In this document: positions 27,012 to 36,348 of the stretch, in pieces
How the letters are laid out: every line of letters starts with the position of its first letter
Numbering within the stretch: the stretch's first letter is position 1
Origin: Kaistia dalseonensis
GTDB taxonomy: Bacteria > Pseudomonadota > Alphaproteobacteria > Rhizobiales > Kaistiaceae
DNA: 64,000 nt
Assembly (NCBI RefSeq): GCF_030814715.1
Contig: NZ_JAUSVO010000001.1
Span: 186,001-250,000 of the forward strand
Reading direction: 5' to 3'
Made by a program: the position numbers and the translations under genes
Notes under the pieces: model-generated
Database searches by the model: none
What the model saw: only the letters and a program-made list of their open reading frames with translations
Told to the model about the DNA's origin: nothing

Positions 27012-27476
27012 AATAGAGGATCCAAACTACACGGTAAGGAGAAGCAGGAGTTGACAACAGCAGGCGCCGCCCAGGATGGCACGCGATCGACCATCAAGGA
27101 TTGCGCTCCCGGACTTGAATAGCAAGCTAGACTGCGTGCGTGTGCTTCATTGTGTGCGGTTTCGCGCTCAGCGTGCCCGTCGACGTCGGCGCTGGCTATC
27201 CGGTATTGATTGGGCTTGGTGCGGGGCGATACGGGGGGCAGCTGTTTGGTCCCCGGACTTTGATCGTGCACTCTCGTTGCAGGAATTGAGCGATGCACTA
27301 TGGGCCAGGTTCCACACGGGGGGGCACAACGACAGCGGCGGTCCATCAAGCGATACCGCATAGCCAAGAGAGCCTGAACGCCGCAGCAATTGGCAGGTCA
27401 GCACTCTGGAAATCGCCGGCCATGATGCAGCCGAGGTCAGGCGCGAGCAGATCGACATCTGAAGGCTGTTGCGCGG
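27012..27476. other. Intergenic region upstream of the exported pair
   Basis: 465 bp between the start of the leftward exported-protein gene and the stop of rnd. Open frames here are short and mutually overlapping. The promoter of the exported-protein unit should lie near 27020-27100, but I see no confident -35/-10 pair. The region marks the right boundary of the AT-richer polysaccharide segment. Confidence 0.4.
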
Positions 27477-28640
27477 CTAAACCCTGATCGCCTCGCCCAC
27501 GACCGAAACGCGTCGGCCTTCCAGGCGGAGCGCGATTTCGCCGCGTTTCAGGCGGAGCGCGTGCTCGCCGAAGAGTTCGCGACGCCAGCCATGGAGCGGG
27601 GGGACGTCGGCATTGTCGTCGCCGGCGATCGCTTCCAGCTCGTCGACTGTCGCGATCACGCGCGCGGCGACGCCGTGCTCCTCGCTCGTCATCTTGAGCA
27701 GGACCTTCAGCAGGTCGACGGCCGCGCCATTGCCGTCCGCGGCCGGGCGGGACTTGGGCAGGCGGGGGAGCTTTTCCTTCGGCAGCTCGGTCGCGCGCTT
27801 GACGGCGGCGAGGATCTCCTCGGCCGTGCGCGAGCGTTCGAAGCCCTTGGGAATCGTGCGCAGGCGTCCGAGCGCGTCCGGCGTCGTCGGATGCTGTTCG
27901 GCGATCTCGTAGATCGCGTCATCCTTGAGCACGCGGCCGCGCGGCACGTCGCGGCCCTGCGCCTCGCGCTCGCGCCATGCGGCGACTTCCATCAGCACTG
28001 CGAGCTGCAGCGGCTTCTTGATCCGCATCTTCAGCCGCTTCCAGGCGTGCTCGGGCTCGACCTGGTAGGTATCGATCGAGGTCAGGATGTCCATCTCCTC
28101 GCGCACCCATTCCGAGCGGTGCTGCCGCTCGAGCTTGGTCTTCAGCGCGAGATAGACGTCGCGCAGATGGGTCACATCGGCGATGGCATAGTCGATCTGG
28201 TGTTCCGTCAGCGGGCGACGGCTCCAGTCGGTGAAGCGCGAGGATTTGTCGATCGGATGACCGGTGATCCGGCCGACCAGCTGGTCGTAGCTGATCGATT
28301 CGCCGAAGCCGCAGACCATGGCCGCGACCTGCGTATCAAAGATCGGATGGGGGAGAATGCCGCCCAGATGCCAGACGATCTCGATGTCCTGGCGCGCGGC
28401 GTGGAAGACCTTCATGACCTTCTCATCCGCCATCAGCGCGAAGAAGGGCGCGAGATCGAGCCCGGGCGCCTCGGCATCAATGATGACGGCTTCCACGGTA
28501 CTGGCGATCTGAATGATGCAGAGCTTCGGCCAATAGGTCGTCTCGCGCATGAATTCGGTGTCTACGGTGACGAATTCAAACTGGGCGAAACGTTCACAAG
28601 CAGCGGCGAGGTCGGCAGTCGTAGTAATTATGTCGGTCAT
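27477..28640 (-). CDS. rnd: Ribonuclease D
   Basis: 387 residues from the ATG at 28640 ([18 protein letters not shown]). It is a DEDDy 3'-5' exoribonuclease that trims tRNA and other stable RNA precursors. Asp27 and Glu29 in VTVDTEF, the Asp in FHAARQDIE, and the Tyr/Asp pair in [14 protein letters not shown] are the metal-binding residues. The HRDC domain starts near AWKRLKMR at about residue 215, and a second helical domain makes up the C-terminus. It is divergent from aspS with a 410-bp gap, as in related genomes. Confidence 0.93.
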   Translation of the reverse strand: MTDIITTTADLAAACERFAQFEFVTVDTEFMRETTYWPKLCIIQIASTVEAVIIDAEAPGLDLAPFFALMADEKVMKVFHAARQDIEIVWHLGGILPHPIFDTQVAAMVCGFGESISYDQLVGRITGHPIDKSSRFTDWSRRPLTEHQIDYAIADVTHLRDVYLALKTKLERQHRSEWVREEMDILTSIDTYQVEPEHAWKRLKMRIKKPLQLAVLMEVAAWREREAQGRDVPRGRVLKDDAIYEIAEQHPTTPDALGRLRTIPKGFERSRTAEEILAAVKRATELPKEKLPRLPKSRPAADGNGAAVDLLKVLLKMTSEEHGVAARVIATVDELEAIAGDDNADVPPLHGWRRELFGEHALRLKRGEIALRLEGRRVSVVGEAIRV

Positions 28641-29050
28641 GGAAACTTCTAATAGCGCAGCCAGACCAGCTTGTCGCGGGGGGAAAAAGAAAGCCCAGGC
28701 TCCGGTGACGAGGAGGCAGGAGATACCTCGCTTCATCAGCTACGGGCCTGGGCGATCCGAATTCCGCGCCAACGTCGGCGGCTTTCCGGAAAAGCCGCCA
28801 ACAGACCGGGCCGGAGTACATCCGTCCTGACCCGATCATGAGGGAAGCGGCGCGTTACCGCGCGCATTCCCGTTTCTGCTGGCTGGGATAGACGATAAAT
28901 GGTGTGGGCGGACGCCATTGCAAGGGCTGGACGGCGCAAAAGCGCGGCTTGCTTGACAAAGGCTGACCCCCATGCGTTTTTCCGCGCGCGTATGCGACAA
29001 TCGCAGCAGCGCCATGCCTTTTCGAAGACCCAAGTTCCGGATCCAGCACC
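28641..29050. other. Divergent rnd/aspS intergenic region
   Basis: 410 bp holding the promoters of rnd and aspS. A TTGACA at 28953-28958 is a possible -35 element for aspS, but no good -10 follows at 16-18 bp. A perfect 9-bp hairpin, GGCGGCTTT-CCGGA-AAAGCCGCC, occupies 28777-28799 without a T-tract and could be a leader structure or a terminator remnant. No gene is evident. Confidence 0.45.
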
Positions 29051-30832
29051 ATGCACCGCTACCGCTCCCACACCTGCGGCGAACTTCGCGAGACCCATGC
29101 GGGCGAGACCGTCCGTCTCTCCGGCTGGGTCCATCGCGTGCGCGATCATGGCGGCGTGCTGTTCATCGATCTGCGCGATCATTACGGGCTGACCCAGGTG
29201 GTCGCCGATCCGGATTCGCCGGCCTTCAAGGTGGCCGAGACGGTCCGCGCCGAATGGTGCATCAAGATCGACGGCTTCGTGAAGAAGCGCACGCCCGAGA
29301 CGGTGAACCCCAACCTGCCGACCGGCGCGGTCGAACTGTTCGCGACCGAGATCGAGGTGCTGAGCGCGGCCAAGGAGCTGCCGCTGCCGGTCTTCGGCGA
29401 GCCCGACTATCCGGAGGATATCCGCCTCAAATATCGCTTCCTGGATCTGCGCCGCGAGAGCCTGCACGCCAACATCGTCAAGCGCACCAAGATCATCGCC
29501 GCCATGCGCCGCCGCATGGAGATGATCGGCTTCACCGAATATACGACGCCGATCCTGACGGCCTCCTCGCCGGAGGGCGCGCGCGATTTCCTCGTGCCCT
29601 CGCGCATCCATCCCGGCAAGTTCTATGCGCTCCCGCAGGCGCCGCAGCAGTTCAAGCAGCTGCTGATGATGGCGGGCTTCGACCGCTATTTCCAGATCGC
29701 GCCCTGCTTCCGCGACGAGGACCCGCGCGCCGATCGCCTGCCGGGCGAATTCTACCAGCTCGATCTCGAAATGAGCTTCGTCACCCAGGAAGACGTCTGG
29801 AACACGATGGAGCCGGTGCTGCGCGGCATTTTCGAGGAGTTCGCCGAGGGCAAACCCGTCACGCAGAACTTCCGCCGCATCCCCTATGATACGGCGATCC
29901 GCACCTATGGCTCGGACAAGCCGGACCTGCGCAATCCGATCGAGATGCAGGAGGTCAGCGAACATTTCGCCGGCTCCGGCTTCAAGGTGTTCGCGCGCAT
30001 GCTGGAGAGCGACCCGAAGGCCCAGGTCTGGGCGATCCCGGCCAGGACCGGCGGCAGCCGCGCCTTCTGCGATCGTATGAACTCGTGGGCGCAGCAGCAG
30101 GGCCAGCCGGGCCTTGGCTACATCTTCTGGCGCACCGAAAACGACGCGCTCGAGGGCGCCGGCCCGGTCGCGAAGAACATCGGCCCGGAGCGGACCGAGG
30201 CGATCCGCCTGCAGCTCGGCCTGGAGGAGGGCGATGCCGTCTTCTTCGTCGCGGGCGATCCGAAGAAGTTCTACAAATTCGCCGGCGATGCGCGCACGCG
30301 CGTCGGCACGGATCTGAACCTCGTCGACACCAACCGCTTCGAACTCTGCTGGATCGTTGATTTCCCGTTCTACGAATGGGACGAGGAGGCGAAGGCGCTC
30401 GACTTCGCGCATAATCCCTTCTCTATGCCGCAGGGCGGCATCGACGCGCTCAACAGCCAGGATCCGCTGACGATCAAGGCCTATCAGTATGATGCGGTCT
30501 GCAACGGCTTCGAGATCGCCTCGGGCTCGATCCGCAACCAGCTGCCCGAGACGATGATCAAGGCGTTCGAGCTGGTCGGGCGCTCGCGCGAGGATGTCGA
30601 GACGAATTTCGGCGGCCTCTACCGTGCCTTCCAGTATGGCGCCCCGCCGCATGGCGGCATGGCGGCCGGCGTCGACCGCATCGTCATGCTGCTCTGCGGC
30701 GCGCAGAACCTGCGCGAGATCACGCTGTTCCCGATGAACCAGCAGGCGCAGGATCTGCTGATGGGCGCACCGAGCGAAGCGACGCCGAAACAGCTGCGCG
30801 AGCTCAGCATCCGCCTCAATCTGCCGAACTGA
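29051..30832 (+). CDS. aspS: Aspartyl-tRNA synthetase (bacterial type)
   Basis: 593 residues. The N-terminal OB-fold anticodon-binding domain ([17 protein letters not shown]) is followed by the class II catalytic core and the bacterial GAD insertion domain in the middle. [20 protein letters not shown] is motif 2, and [13 protein letters not shown] is motif 3 with its invariant Arg. Full length for the bacterial type. Many alphaproteobacterial enzymes also charge tRNA-Asn and depend on GatCAB, which this window cannot settle. Confidence 0.96.
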   Translation: MHRYRSHTCGELRETHAGETVRLSGWVHRVRDHGGVLFIDLRDHYGLTQVVADPDSPAFKVAETVRAEWCIKIDGFVKKRTPETVNPNLPTGAVELFATEIEVLSAAKELPLPVFGEPDYPEDIRLKYRFLDLRRESLHANIVKRTKIIAAMRRRMEMIGFTEYTTPILTASSPEGARDFLVPSRIHPGKFYALPQAPQQFKQLLMMAGFDRYFQIAPCFRDEDPRADRLPGEFYQLDLEMSFVTQEDVWNTMEPVLRGIFEEFAEGKPVTQNFRRIPYDTAIRTYGSDKPDLRNPIEMQEVSEHFAGSGFKVFARMLESDPKAQVWAIPARTGGSRAFCDRMNSWAQQQGQPGLGYIFWRTENDALEGAGPVAKNIGPERTEAIRLQLGLEEGDAVFFVAGDPKKFYKFAGDARTRVGTDLNLVDTNRFELCWIVDFPFYEWDEEAKALDFAHNPFSMPQGGIDALNSQDPLTIKAYQYDAVCNGFEIASGSIRNQLPETMIKAFELVGRSREDVETNFGGLYRAFQYGAPPHGGMAAGVDRIVMLLCGAQNLREITLFPMNQQAQDLLMGAPSEATPKQLRELSIRLNLPN

Positions 30833-30950
30833 GCCGGGAAAGAATTCGAATGGCCTGTGGATGAAACGAGATTCTTCCATTCCGGGCTTCTCAAAGCCGG
30901 ATAGGCCCACTATATCACCACTGCGCGACGACGAAAGACGCCGCGCTTGC

Positions 30951-31027
<77 letters not shown>

Positions 31028-31043
31028 ACGCTCCCATACTTTT

Positions 31044-31080
31044 ACGGCCCTGTTCTTCACTGAACAGGGCCGTAATCGTT
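31044..31080 (+). terminator. Terminator after the initiator tRNA
   Basis: A perfect 12-bp stem (ACGGCCCTGTTC at 31044-31055 with GAACAGGGCCGT at 31062-31073) encloses a 6-nt loop and starts 16 nt after the tRNA CCA end. It is followed by AATCGTTT, a weak T-tract. Confidence 0.8.
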
Positions 31081-31221
31081 TAAGGGCCGCGCCCGGCGCC
31101 ATCCATATTCATCGTCATTCGAATGATCGTGACGCCTCCGATTCCGGCGCTGATCCTCCTGCAATCGCAGACGTGATCCGCATCTGATTGGGAGCCGTTC
31201 CGCTTCGCCGATCAACCTGAT

Positions 31222-31251
31222 TTGACAGGCAGGTAATTACCTGCATATTAT
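31222..31251 (+). promoter_or_regulatory. arsR-type promoter with embedded perfect palindrome
   Basis: TTGACA (31222-31227) and TATTAT (31246-31251) are separated by 18 bp. The 16-bp perfect palindrome GCAGGTAATTACCTGC (31229-31244) fills the spacer. This is the classic position for autorepression by an ArsR-family dimer, and the arsR-like gene starts 24 bp downstream. Confidence 0.75.
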
Positions 31252-31274
31252 GCCTCCACGGATGAGCGAGATCG

Positions 31275-31595
31275 ATGGACGCTGACAAGGTTTTCAAGGC
31301 GCTGGGTGATCCGACTCGCAGGAAGCTGCTCGATCTCCTCTGTGAGAGGAACGGCCAGACCTTGGGCGAGCTCTGCGAGAATCTGGACATGGCCCGGCAA
31401 TCGGCCACGCAGCACATCGAGATCCTGGTGGCGGCGAACCTCGTGAGCACGGTCAGGCGTGGCCGGGAGAAGCTGCATTTCATCAATCCCGTGCCGCTGC
31501 ACGAGGTCTATGAGCGGTGGGTCAGGAAGTTCGAACGCCAGCGGCTGAGCCTGCTGCACGATCTGAAGCGAGAACTCGAAGGAGAGCAGGAATGA
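31275..31595 (+). CDS. ArsR-family transcriptional regulator
   Basis: 106 residues. The winged helix-turn-helix covers nearly the whole protein: VFKALGDPTRRKLLDLL is the family's N-terminal helix, MARQSATQHIEIL the recognition helix, and VRRGREKLHF the wing. No cysteine pair for metal sensing is visible, so it belongs to the non-metal ArsR subgroup that commonly sits with SRPBCC genes. It probably binds the palindrome at 31229-31244 and controls its own three-gene unit. Its stop overlaps the next start by 4 nt. Confidence 0.9.
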   Translation: MDADKVFKALGDPTRRKLLDLLCERNGQTLGELCENLDMARQSATQHIEILVAANLVSTVRRGREKLHFINPVPLHEVYERWVRKFERQRLSLLHDLKRELEGEQE

Positions 31596-32056
31596 CCAGG
31601 GAGACGACCAGCTTTGTCTATGTGACCTATATCCTCTCGACGCCGGAGAAGGTGTTCGAGGCGATCACGCGGCCGGAGGTCGCCCGGCGCTATTGGGGAC
31701 ATGAGAATGTCTCGGACTGGAAGCCCGGCTCGAAATGGGAGCATGTGCGCGCCAATGAAGGGCGCAGCGTCGAGCTCGTCGGCAAGGTCATCGAGATATC
31801 GCCGCCGAAGCGCCTCGTCATCTCCTGGGCGAATGCCTCGCAGGCCGATGATCCGAACAGCGCCAGCCGGGTGACGTTCGAGATCGAGGACTATGAGGAG
31901 ATGGTGCGGTTGACCGTCACCCATGACGAACTGGAAGCCGGGAGCGGCATGGCGAACGGCATCAAGCGCGGCTGGCCGGTTGTCCTCTCCAGCATGAAAT
32001 CGTTCCTGGAAACCGGGCGGGCGATCGACGTCTTCGCCAAGCCCAAGGCGGCTTGA
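31592..32056 (+). CDS. SRPBCC (AHSA1-like) family protein
   Basis: 154 residues from the ATG at 31592, which overlaps the regulator stop (ATGA) and has GGAGAGCAGG as ribosome site. VTYILSTPEKVFEAITRPEVARRYWG is split in the usual START/AHSA1 way: YILSTPEKVFEAIT opens the helix-grip fold, and a tryptophan-rich strand and VTHDELEAGSG lead to the long C-terminal helix. These proteins bind hydrophobic ligands in a deep cavity. The role in ArsR-linked cassettes is not established. Confidence 0.85.
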   Translation: MTRETTSFVYVTYILSTPEKVFEAITRPEVARRYWGHENVSDWKPGSKWEHVRANEGRSVELVGKVIEISPPKRLVISWANASQADDPNSASRVTFEIEDYEEMVRLTVTHDELEAGSGMANGIKRGWPVVLSSMKSFLETGRAIDVFAKPKAA

Positions 32057-32096
32057 TCGCGATGTTGGTCCAGCCTTCCGACGCGGGAGCGAGGCG

Positions 32097-32513
32097 ATGA
32101 CGGGGCTCTATGCCGGCGGATGCGCCTGTGGTTCGATCCGCTATGAAATCGCGAGCGAACCGATCGCCGGGCTCCATTGCCAATGCCGCCATTGCCAGAT
32201 GCGCAGTGGCACGGGGCACAGCTCCTATCTGGTCTTCGCCGGGCGGTCCGACATGGCGAGCACGGGCGAGCCGAAGAGCTGGCGGGTCGCGGGCGACAGC
32301 GGCAATGAGAAGATCCATGCCTTCTGTCCGGATTGCGGCACACCGGTCCACCTGACCTTCGCCGCCATGCCGGATCTGGTCGCCGTTCACGCGGCGAGCC
32401 TCGACGACGCCAGCCGCTTCATGCCGCAATTCGTCACCTACGGCATGCGCGGCCTCGCATGGGATATTCTGGATCCCGCTTTGCCGGTGTTCGAGACGAT
32501 GCCGCCCGGCTGA
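32097..32513 (+). CDS. GFA / CENP-V family zinc protein
   Basis: 138 residues. Cysteine ligands appear as GGCACGSIRY near residue 8, CQCRHCQMRSGT near residue 28 and FCPDCGTPV near residue 76, in the same order as in the protein at 5867-6274, but overall the two differ strongly. It follows the SRPBCC gene by 40 bp and probably belongs to the arsR-controlled unit. The reaction is unknown. Confidence 0.82.
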   Translation: MTGLYAGGCACGSIRYEIASEPIAGLHCQCRHCQMRSGTGHSSYLVFAGRSDMASTGEPKSWRVAGDSGNEKIHAFCPDCGTPVHLTFAAMPDLVAVHAASLDDASRFMPQFVTYGMRGLAWDILDPALPVFETMPPG

Positions 32514-32547
32514 AGCCGGACGGCCGGTTGCTTGCCTGTCGCCCGCC

Positions 32548-34281
32548 TCAGCGCGGAAGCAGGTTTTGCTTGGCGAGGTCGATGACTTCGTCGCCGCGAC
32601 CACTCATCACCGCGCGGAGCAGCCAGAGGCTGAAGCCTTTCATCTGCGCCGGCTCGATCGTGGGCGGCATGGAGAGCTCGTTCTTCGCCGTGACGACGTC
32701 GAGCAGGGCAGGGCCGTCATGGGCGAGAATATCCGCCAGGGCCTTGGGCAGGTCGCCCGGGTCCTCGACACGCAGGGCATGGATGCCCATGGCGCGCGCC
32801 ATCGCCGCGAAGTCGGGGTTTTCCAGATCGACGCCGGTATCAACGAAGCCGCCGGCCTTCATCTCCATGGCGACGAAGCCGAGCACGCCATTGTTGAGCA
32901 CGATCACCTTCACCGGCAGCTTGTGCTGGGTCAAGGTGATCAGATCGCCCATCAGCATGGTGAAGCCGCCATCGCCGCTGAGCGAGATCACCTGGCGCTC
33001 CGGCTGTGCAGCCTGAATGCCGATCGCCTGCGGCATGGCATTGGCCATGGAGCCGTGCGCCAGCGAGCCGACCAGCCGGCGATGGCCGTTCATCTTCAGA
33101 TAGCGCGCGGCCCAGATGGTTGGCGTGCCGACATCGAAGGTGAAGGCGGCGTCCTCGTCGGCGGCCTCGCTGACGAGCCGGGTCAGATATTGCGGATGGA
33201 TCGGCTTGCGTCCCGGCGTTCCCTCGGCCAGATCGTCCAGCCCCTTGCGCGATGCCGCGTAGCGCTGGAGCGCCGTATCGAGGTGGAAGCTGTCCGATTT
33301 CGGCTCGATGTTCGGCAGCAGGGCGCGCAAGGTCGCGCCGACATCACCGACGAGACCGAGATCGAGCCGCGCGCGGCGACCGAGATTTTGCGGCCGGATA
33401 TCGACCTGCGCGATCTTGCAGTCGGTCGGCAGGAACTGCTTGTAGGGAAAATCGGTGCCGAGCATCAGCAGCACATCGCAGGCATGCATCGCCTCATAGC
33501 CCGAGGCATAGCCGATGAAGCCGGTCATGCCGACATCATAGGGATTGTCGTATTCGACATGTTCCTTGCCGCCGAGCGCGTGCACGATCGGCGCCTTGAG
33601 CGCTTCGGCGAGCTGCATCAGCGGCTCGTGCGCGCCGGCGCAGCCACGACCGCAGAACAAGGTGACGCGTTCGGCGCCGTTGAGCAGTGCGGCCAGCGCA
33701 TCGAGCGAGGCAGCGTCCGGCACGGCGGTCGGCGCGGATGGCAGGAGGCTCTGCGGCGTCGAGAGGCCGCGATCGGGTGCCGTCTTCAGCGCCACGTCGC
33801 CGGGAATGACGATGACCGCGACGCCGCGCTGGCCGACTGCGGCGCGAATGGCGTTTTCGAGCACGAAGGGCATCTGGCTGGGATCGGAGACGAGCTCGCA
33901 ACAATGGCTGCATTCGCGGAAGAGATCCTGCGGATGCGTTTCCTGGAAATAGCCGCTGCCGATCTCGGACGAGGGAATCTGCGCCGCTATGGCGAGAACC
34001 GGGGTGCGGCTGCGATGGGCGTCGTAGAGCCCGTTGATGAGATGGAGATTGCCGGGCCCGCATGAGCCGGCACAGACGGCGAGCGCGCCGGTGATCTGGG
34101 ATTCGCCCGCTGCGGCGAAGGCCGCGACCTCCTCATGGCGTACATGGATCCAGTCGATCCCGCCCTTCTGGCTCAGCGCGTCGGTCAGCCCGTTCAGGCT
34201 GTCGCCGACGACGCCGTAGATGCGTTTCACGCCCGCCTGCTGCAGGGTATCGACCATGAGTGCGGCAACGGTCTGGCTCAT
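32548..34281 (-). CDS. poxB: Thiamine-diphosphate-dependent pyruvate dehydrogenase (quinone)
   Basis: 577 residues from the ATG at 34281, with AAGGAAC before it. It is a pyruvate-oxidase-family enzyme that decarboxylates pyruvate to acetate and CO2 and passes electrons through FAD to ubiquinone. The Glu of [17 protein letters not shown] activates Th[17 protein letters not shown] with the following NN is the ThDP/Mg motif, and the middle domain binds FAD. The end, [20 protein letters not shown], closely resembles the lipid-activated C-terminal tail of E. coli PoxB, which supports this role over acetolactate synthase. Confidence 0.88.
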   Translation of the reverse strand: MSQTVAALMVDTLQQAGVKRIYGVVGDSLNGLTDALSQKGGIDWIHVRHEEVAAFAAAGESQITGALAVCAGSCGPGNLHLINGLYDAHRSRTPVLAIAAQIPSSEIGSGYFQETHPQDLFRECSHCCELVSDPSQMPFVLENAIRAAVGQRGVAVIVIPGDVALKTAPDRGLSTPQSLLPSAPTAVPDAASLDALAALLNGAERVTLFCGRGCAGAHEPLMQLAEALKAPIVHALGGKEHVEYDNPYDVGMTGFIGYASGYEAMHACDVLLMLGTDFPYKQFLPTDCKIAQVDIRPQNLGRRARLDLGLVGDVGATLRALLPNIEPKSDSFHLDTALQRYAASRKGLDDLAEGTPGRKPIHPQYLTRLVSEAADEDAAFTFDVGTPTIWAARYLKMNGHRRLVGSLAHGSMANAMPQAIGIQAAQPERQVISLSGDGGFTMLMGDLITLTQHKLPVKVIVLNNGVLGFVAMEMKAGGFVDTGVDLENPDFAAMARAMGIHALRVEDPGDLPKALADILAHDGPALLDVVTAKNELSMPPTIEPAQMKGFSLWLLRAVMSGRGDEVIDLAKQNLLPR

Positions 34282-34495
34282 GAAAGTTCCTTCGATCAAC
34301 GATTGGGCTGGGTCGGGACGGCAAGGCAAGGCAAGGGCTTCGACTGTCGCGGCAAGGCGCCAGATCATCTCGCGATCCGAAGGCACGCATCGGCCTGACA
34401 GTGGCGCCGCATCGCGTCTGGACGCGGCGTGTTTTCTTGGGAAGGCCGACAGCGACGTCGGCCAGGTCCATGTCGCTTCTGCGAGCGGGGCTCGC

Positions 34496-35014
34496 TCAGG
34501 CGGTGGTGCGGCTCGCCTCGAACAGGAACCAGGTGCGGCGCTCGGCCTCGTCCAGCCAGTTCTCGATCAGGCTGGTGGAAGCATAGTCATTATGCTCCTC
34601 GCAGACTGCGTGGGCGGCGCGGAGCAGGCTCGCAAAGGTCCGGTTGTCCTGCGCGAGTTCGGCCAGCATGTCCTCCGGCGTCACATAGGCCGCGTCATTG
34701 TCGGGGATGCGCTGTTCGCGGGCGATCTGGCCGATCGAGCGCAGGGTCGTGCCGCCGATCTTGCGGCAACGCTCGGCGACATCGTCGGTGATCGCGAAGA
34801 TCTGGTCGCCCTGATCGTCGAGCAGCAGGTGATAGTCGCGGAAATGCGGTCCGGACATGTGCCAGTGGAAGTTCTTCGTCTTGAGATAGAGCGCGAAGGC
34901 ATCGACGAGCACGCCGGTGAGGGCGGCCGAGATGTCCTTGACGGCGTTCTCGCCGAGATCGGAGGGCGTGCGAAGGGGAGCCGTGCGAACGCGCACAGCG
35001 TCGGAGCTGGTCAT
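34496..35014 (-). CDS. dps: Dps-family ferritin-like DNA-protection protein
   Basis: 172 residues. The four-helix ferritin-like fold has the Dps inter-subunit ferroxidase residues in [17 protein letters not shown] and [12 protein letters not shown]. The N-terminal tail has several arginines and could contact DNA. Dps forms dodecamers that oxidise and store iron and shield DNA in stationary phase or under peroxide. AGGA lies 10 nt before the start. The bicupin gene upstream ends 28 bp away, so the two may be cotranscribed. Confidence 0.92.
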   Translation of the reverse strand: MTSSDAVRVRTAPLRTPSDLGENAVKDISAALTGVLVDAFALYLKTKNFHWHMSGPHFRDYHLLLDDQGDQIFAITDDVAERCRKIGGTTLRSIGQIAREQRIPDNDAAYVTPEDMLAELAQDNRTFASLLRAAHAVCEEHNDYASTSLIENWLDEAERRTWFLFEASRTTA

Positions 35015-35042
35015 GGTCGTAGTCCTTTTGAAGCGGTTCGGT

Positions 35043-36104
35043 TCAGTGCGTCGGATCGACGGGGTTGATCCTGTCGACGATCAGGGGGTCCTGCTCGACA
35101 AGCGGGAACTGCGGCAGGTCGGGCTCGTCGATCCCGAAGGTTGCCGCCAGTACGTCCCGGGAAAACAAGCCGACAAGGGTTCTGAAGCCGATGTCGCCCG
35201 GGTTGGCGCGATCGAAGAAGATCAGAACGTGGAACGTGCCCGTCCCGATATCCTCGATGTGGTGCGGATAGGCGCGGGGGATGAAATAGACGTCGCCCGG
35301 GCCGATTTCATAGGTGTCGATGCTGCCATCCGGGTCGAGGATGGTCATGCGTGCGCGGCCTTCCAGCACATAGCCCATCTCGGCCGTCTCGGGGTGCCAA
35401 TGCGGCTCCCGCATGCCCCGATCCGTGATGCGGACGGAGAACATCGCAATGTCTTCGAGCACCGGCCACAGGGCCGATTTCGTCACATGGGCGCTGCCGG
35501 CCGGCGAGGCGATCTGGGCCGGCGTCGCCTCGGCACTGTATTTCAGCGTCGCGACATGGCGTGCCTGCGGCTCGATCTCCGGCGCGGCGCCGAAGGCGAG
35601 GATCTCGGGCGCGGCCTTTCCGCTGGCGATGGTGCTGAGGGCCGCAAAGGATGAAGCCGGCGCGTCGAAAGTGTTGCCGAGAACAGAAGGAGTCATCGCG
35701 CCGAAGGACGCGCGCAGGCCGAAATCCTCCGGCCGCTCATGGGTGAAGGCGAGGACGAATTCCGCCGTCTCGTCACCGACATTCTGGATCGCGTGCAGGC
35801 TGCCGGACGGCGCGAAGAACATTTCGCCCGGGCCGACCAGGAAGCTCTCGCGCCCGGCATGGTTGGTGCCGATCGTGACGAGCGCCTTGCCGCGGACGCA
35901 ATAGGTCAGCTCGTGGGCATTGGCGTGCCAGTGCGGCTCGCGCAGGCCGCCCCGATCGAGCAGCAGGTGGCGGATCGAAAGGCGCTTCAGGATCGGGAGC
36001 GTATCGGCATCGACGTGGCGGACGGTACCCTTCGGACCTTCGAAGCTCGGCGCCTGGCCTGCCAGGCTGACGACGTGCGGTGATGTCTGCCGTGTGCCGC
36101 TCAT
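35043..36104 (-). CDS. Bicupin, oxalate-decarboxylase-like
   Basis: 353 residues with two cupin domains. The first has the metal motif REPHWHANAHELTYCVRG with its distal His in GSLHAIQNVG. The second has REPHWHPETAEMGYVLEG and YPHHIEDIG. Each matches the G(X)5HXH(X)3-4E(X)6G pattern that binds Mn or Fe. Bicupins of this type include oxalate decarboxylase and oxidase. The flexible lid residues that tell these apart cannot be judged here. There is no signal peptide. GGAAG lies before the start. Confidence 0.82.
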   Translation of the reverse strand: MSGTRQTSPHVVSLAGQAPSFEGPKGTVRHVDADTLPILKRLSIRHLLLDRGGLREPHWHANAHELTYCVRGKALVTIGTNHAGRESFLVGPGEMFFAPSGSLHAIQNVGDETAEFVLAFTHERPEDFGLRASFGAMTPSVLGNTFDAPASSFAALSTIASGKAAPEILAFGAAPEIEPQARHVATLKYSAEATPAQIASPAGSAHVTKSALWPVLEDIAMFSVRITDRGMREPHWHPETAEMGYVLEGRARMTILDPDGSIDTYEIGPGDVYFIPRAYPHHIEDIGTGTFHVLIFFDRANPGDIGFRTLVGLFSRDVLAATFGIDEPDLPQFPLVEQDPLIVDRINPVDPTH

Positions 36105-36348
36105 GAGCTTCCGCCGGTTTCTTTCTGTTTCGTTGGGGAGAGGCTATGCGTCGAAGGAACGGGACGCAATCTGATGCATGTTTCGGTCGCGTCATACCTG
36201 CGTATAAGTGGCACGATCCGTCTGCACATGGCAGTCCTCGCATACGTCGTTTTCTGCGATACAGGCGGACACATGGTTCTTGGCATCGGGCCCATATGGA
36301 CGTCGACGCCAAACTTGACTGTCCGGACCCGAAGCACTGGAGCTCGGC
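36105..36348. other. Divergent intergenic region, nothing specific recognised
   Basis: 244 bp between the leftward bicupin gene and the rightward sensor kinase gene. It must hold both promoters. I see no FNR-type box (TTGAT-N4-ATCAA), no strong hairpin and no repeat. Confidence 0.4.

Noticed and set aside
28736-30910. 724-codon open frame on the minus strand
   Set aside because: Antisense to aspS over its full length, with no ribosome site and no family resemblance.
32548-34281. Acetolactate synthase large subunit
   Set aside because: The PoxB-type C-terminal tail is present and no small regulatory subunit gene is adjacent.
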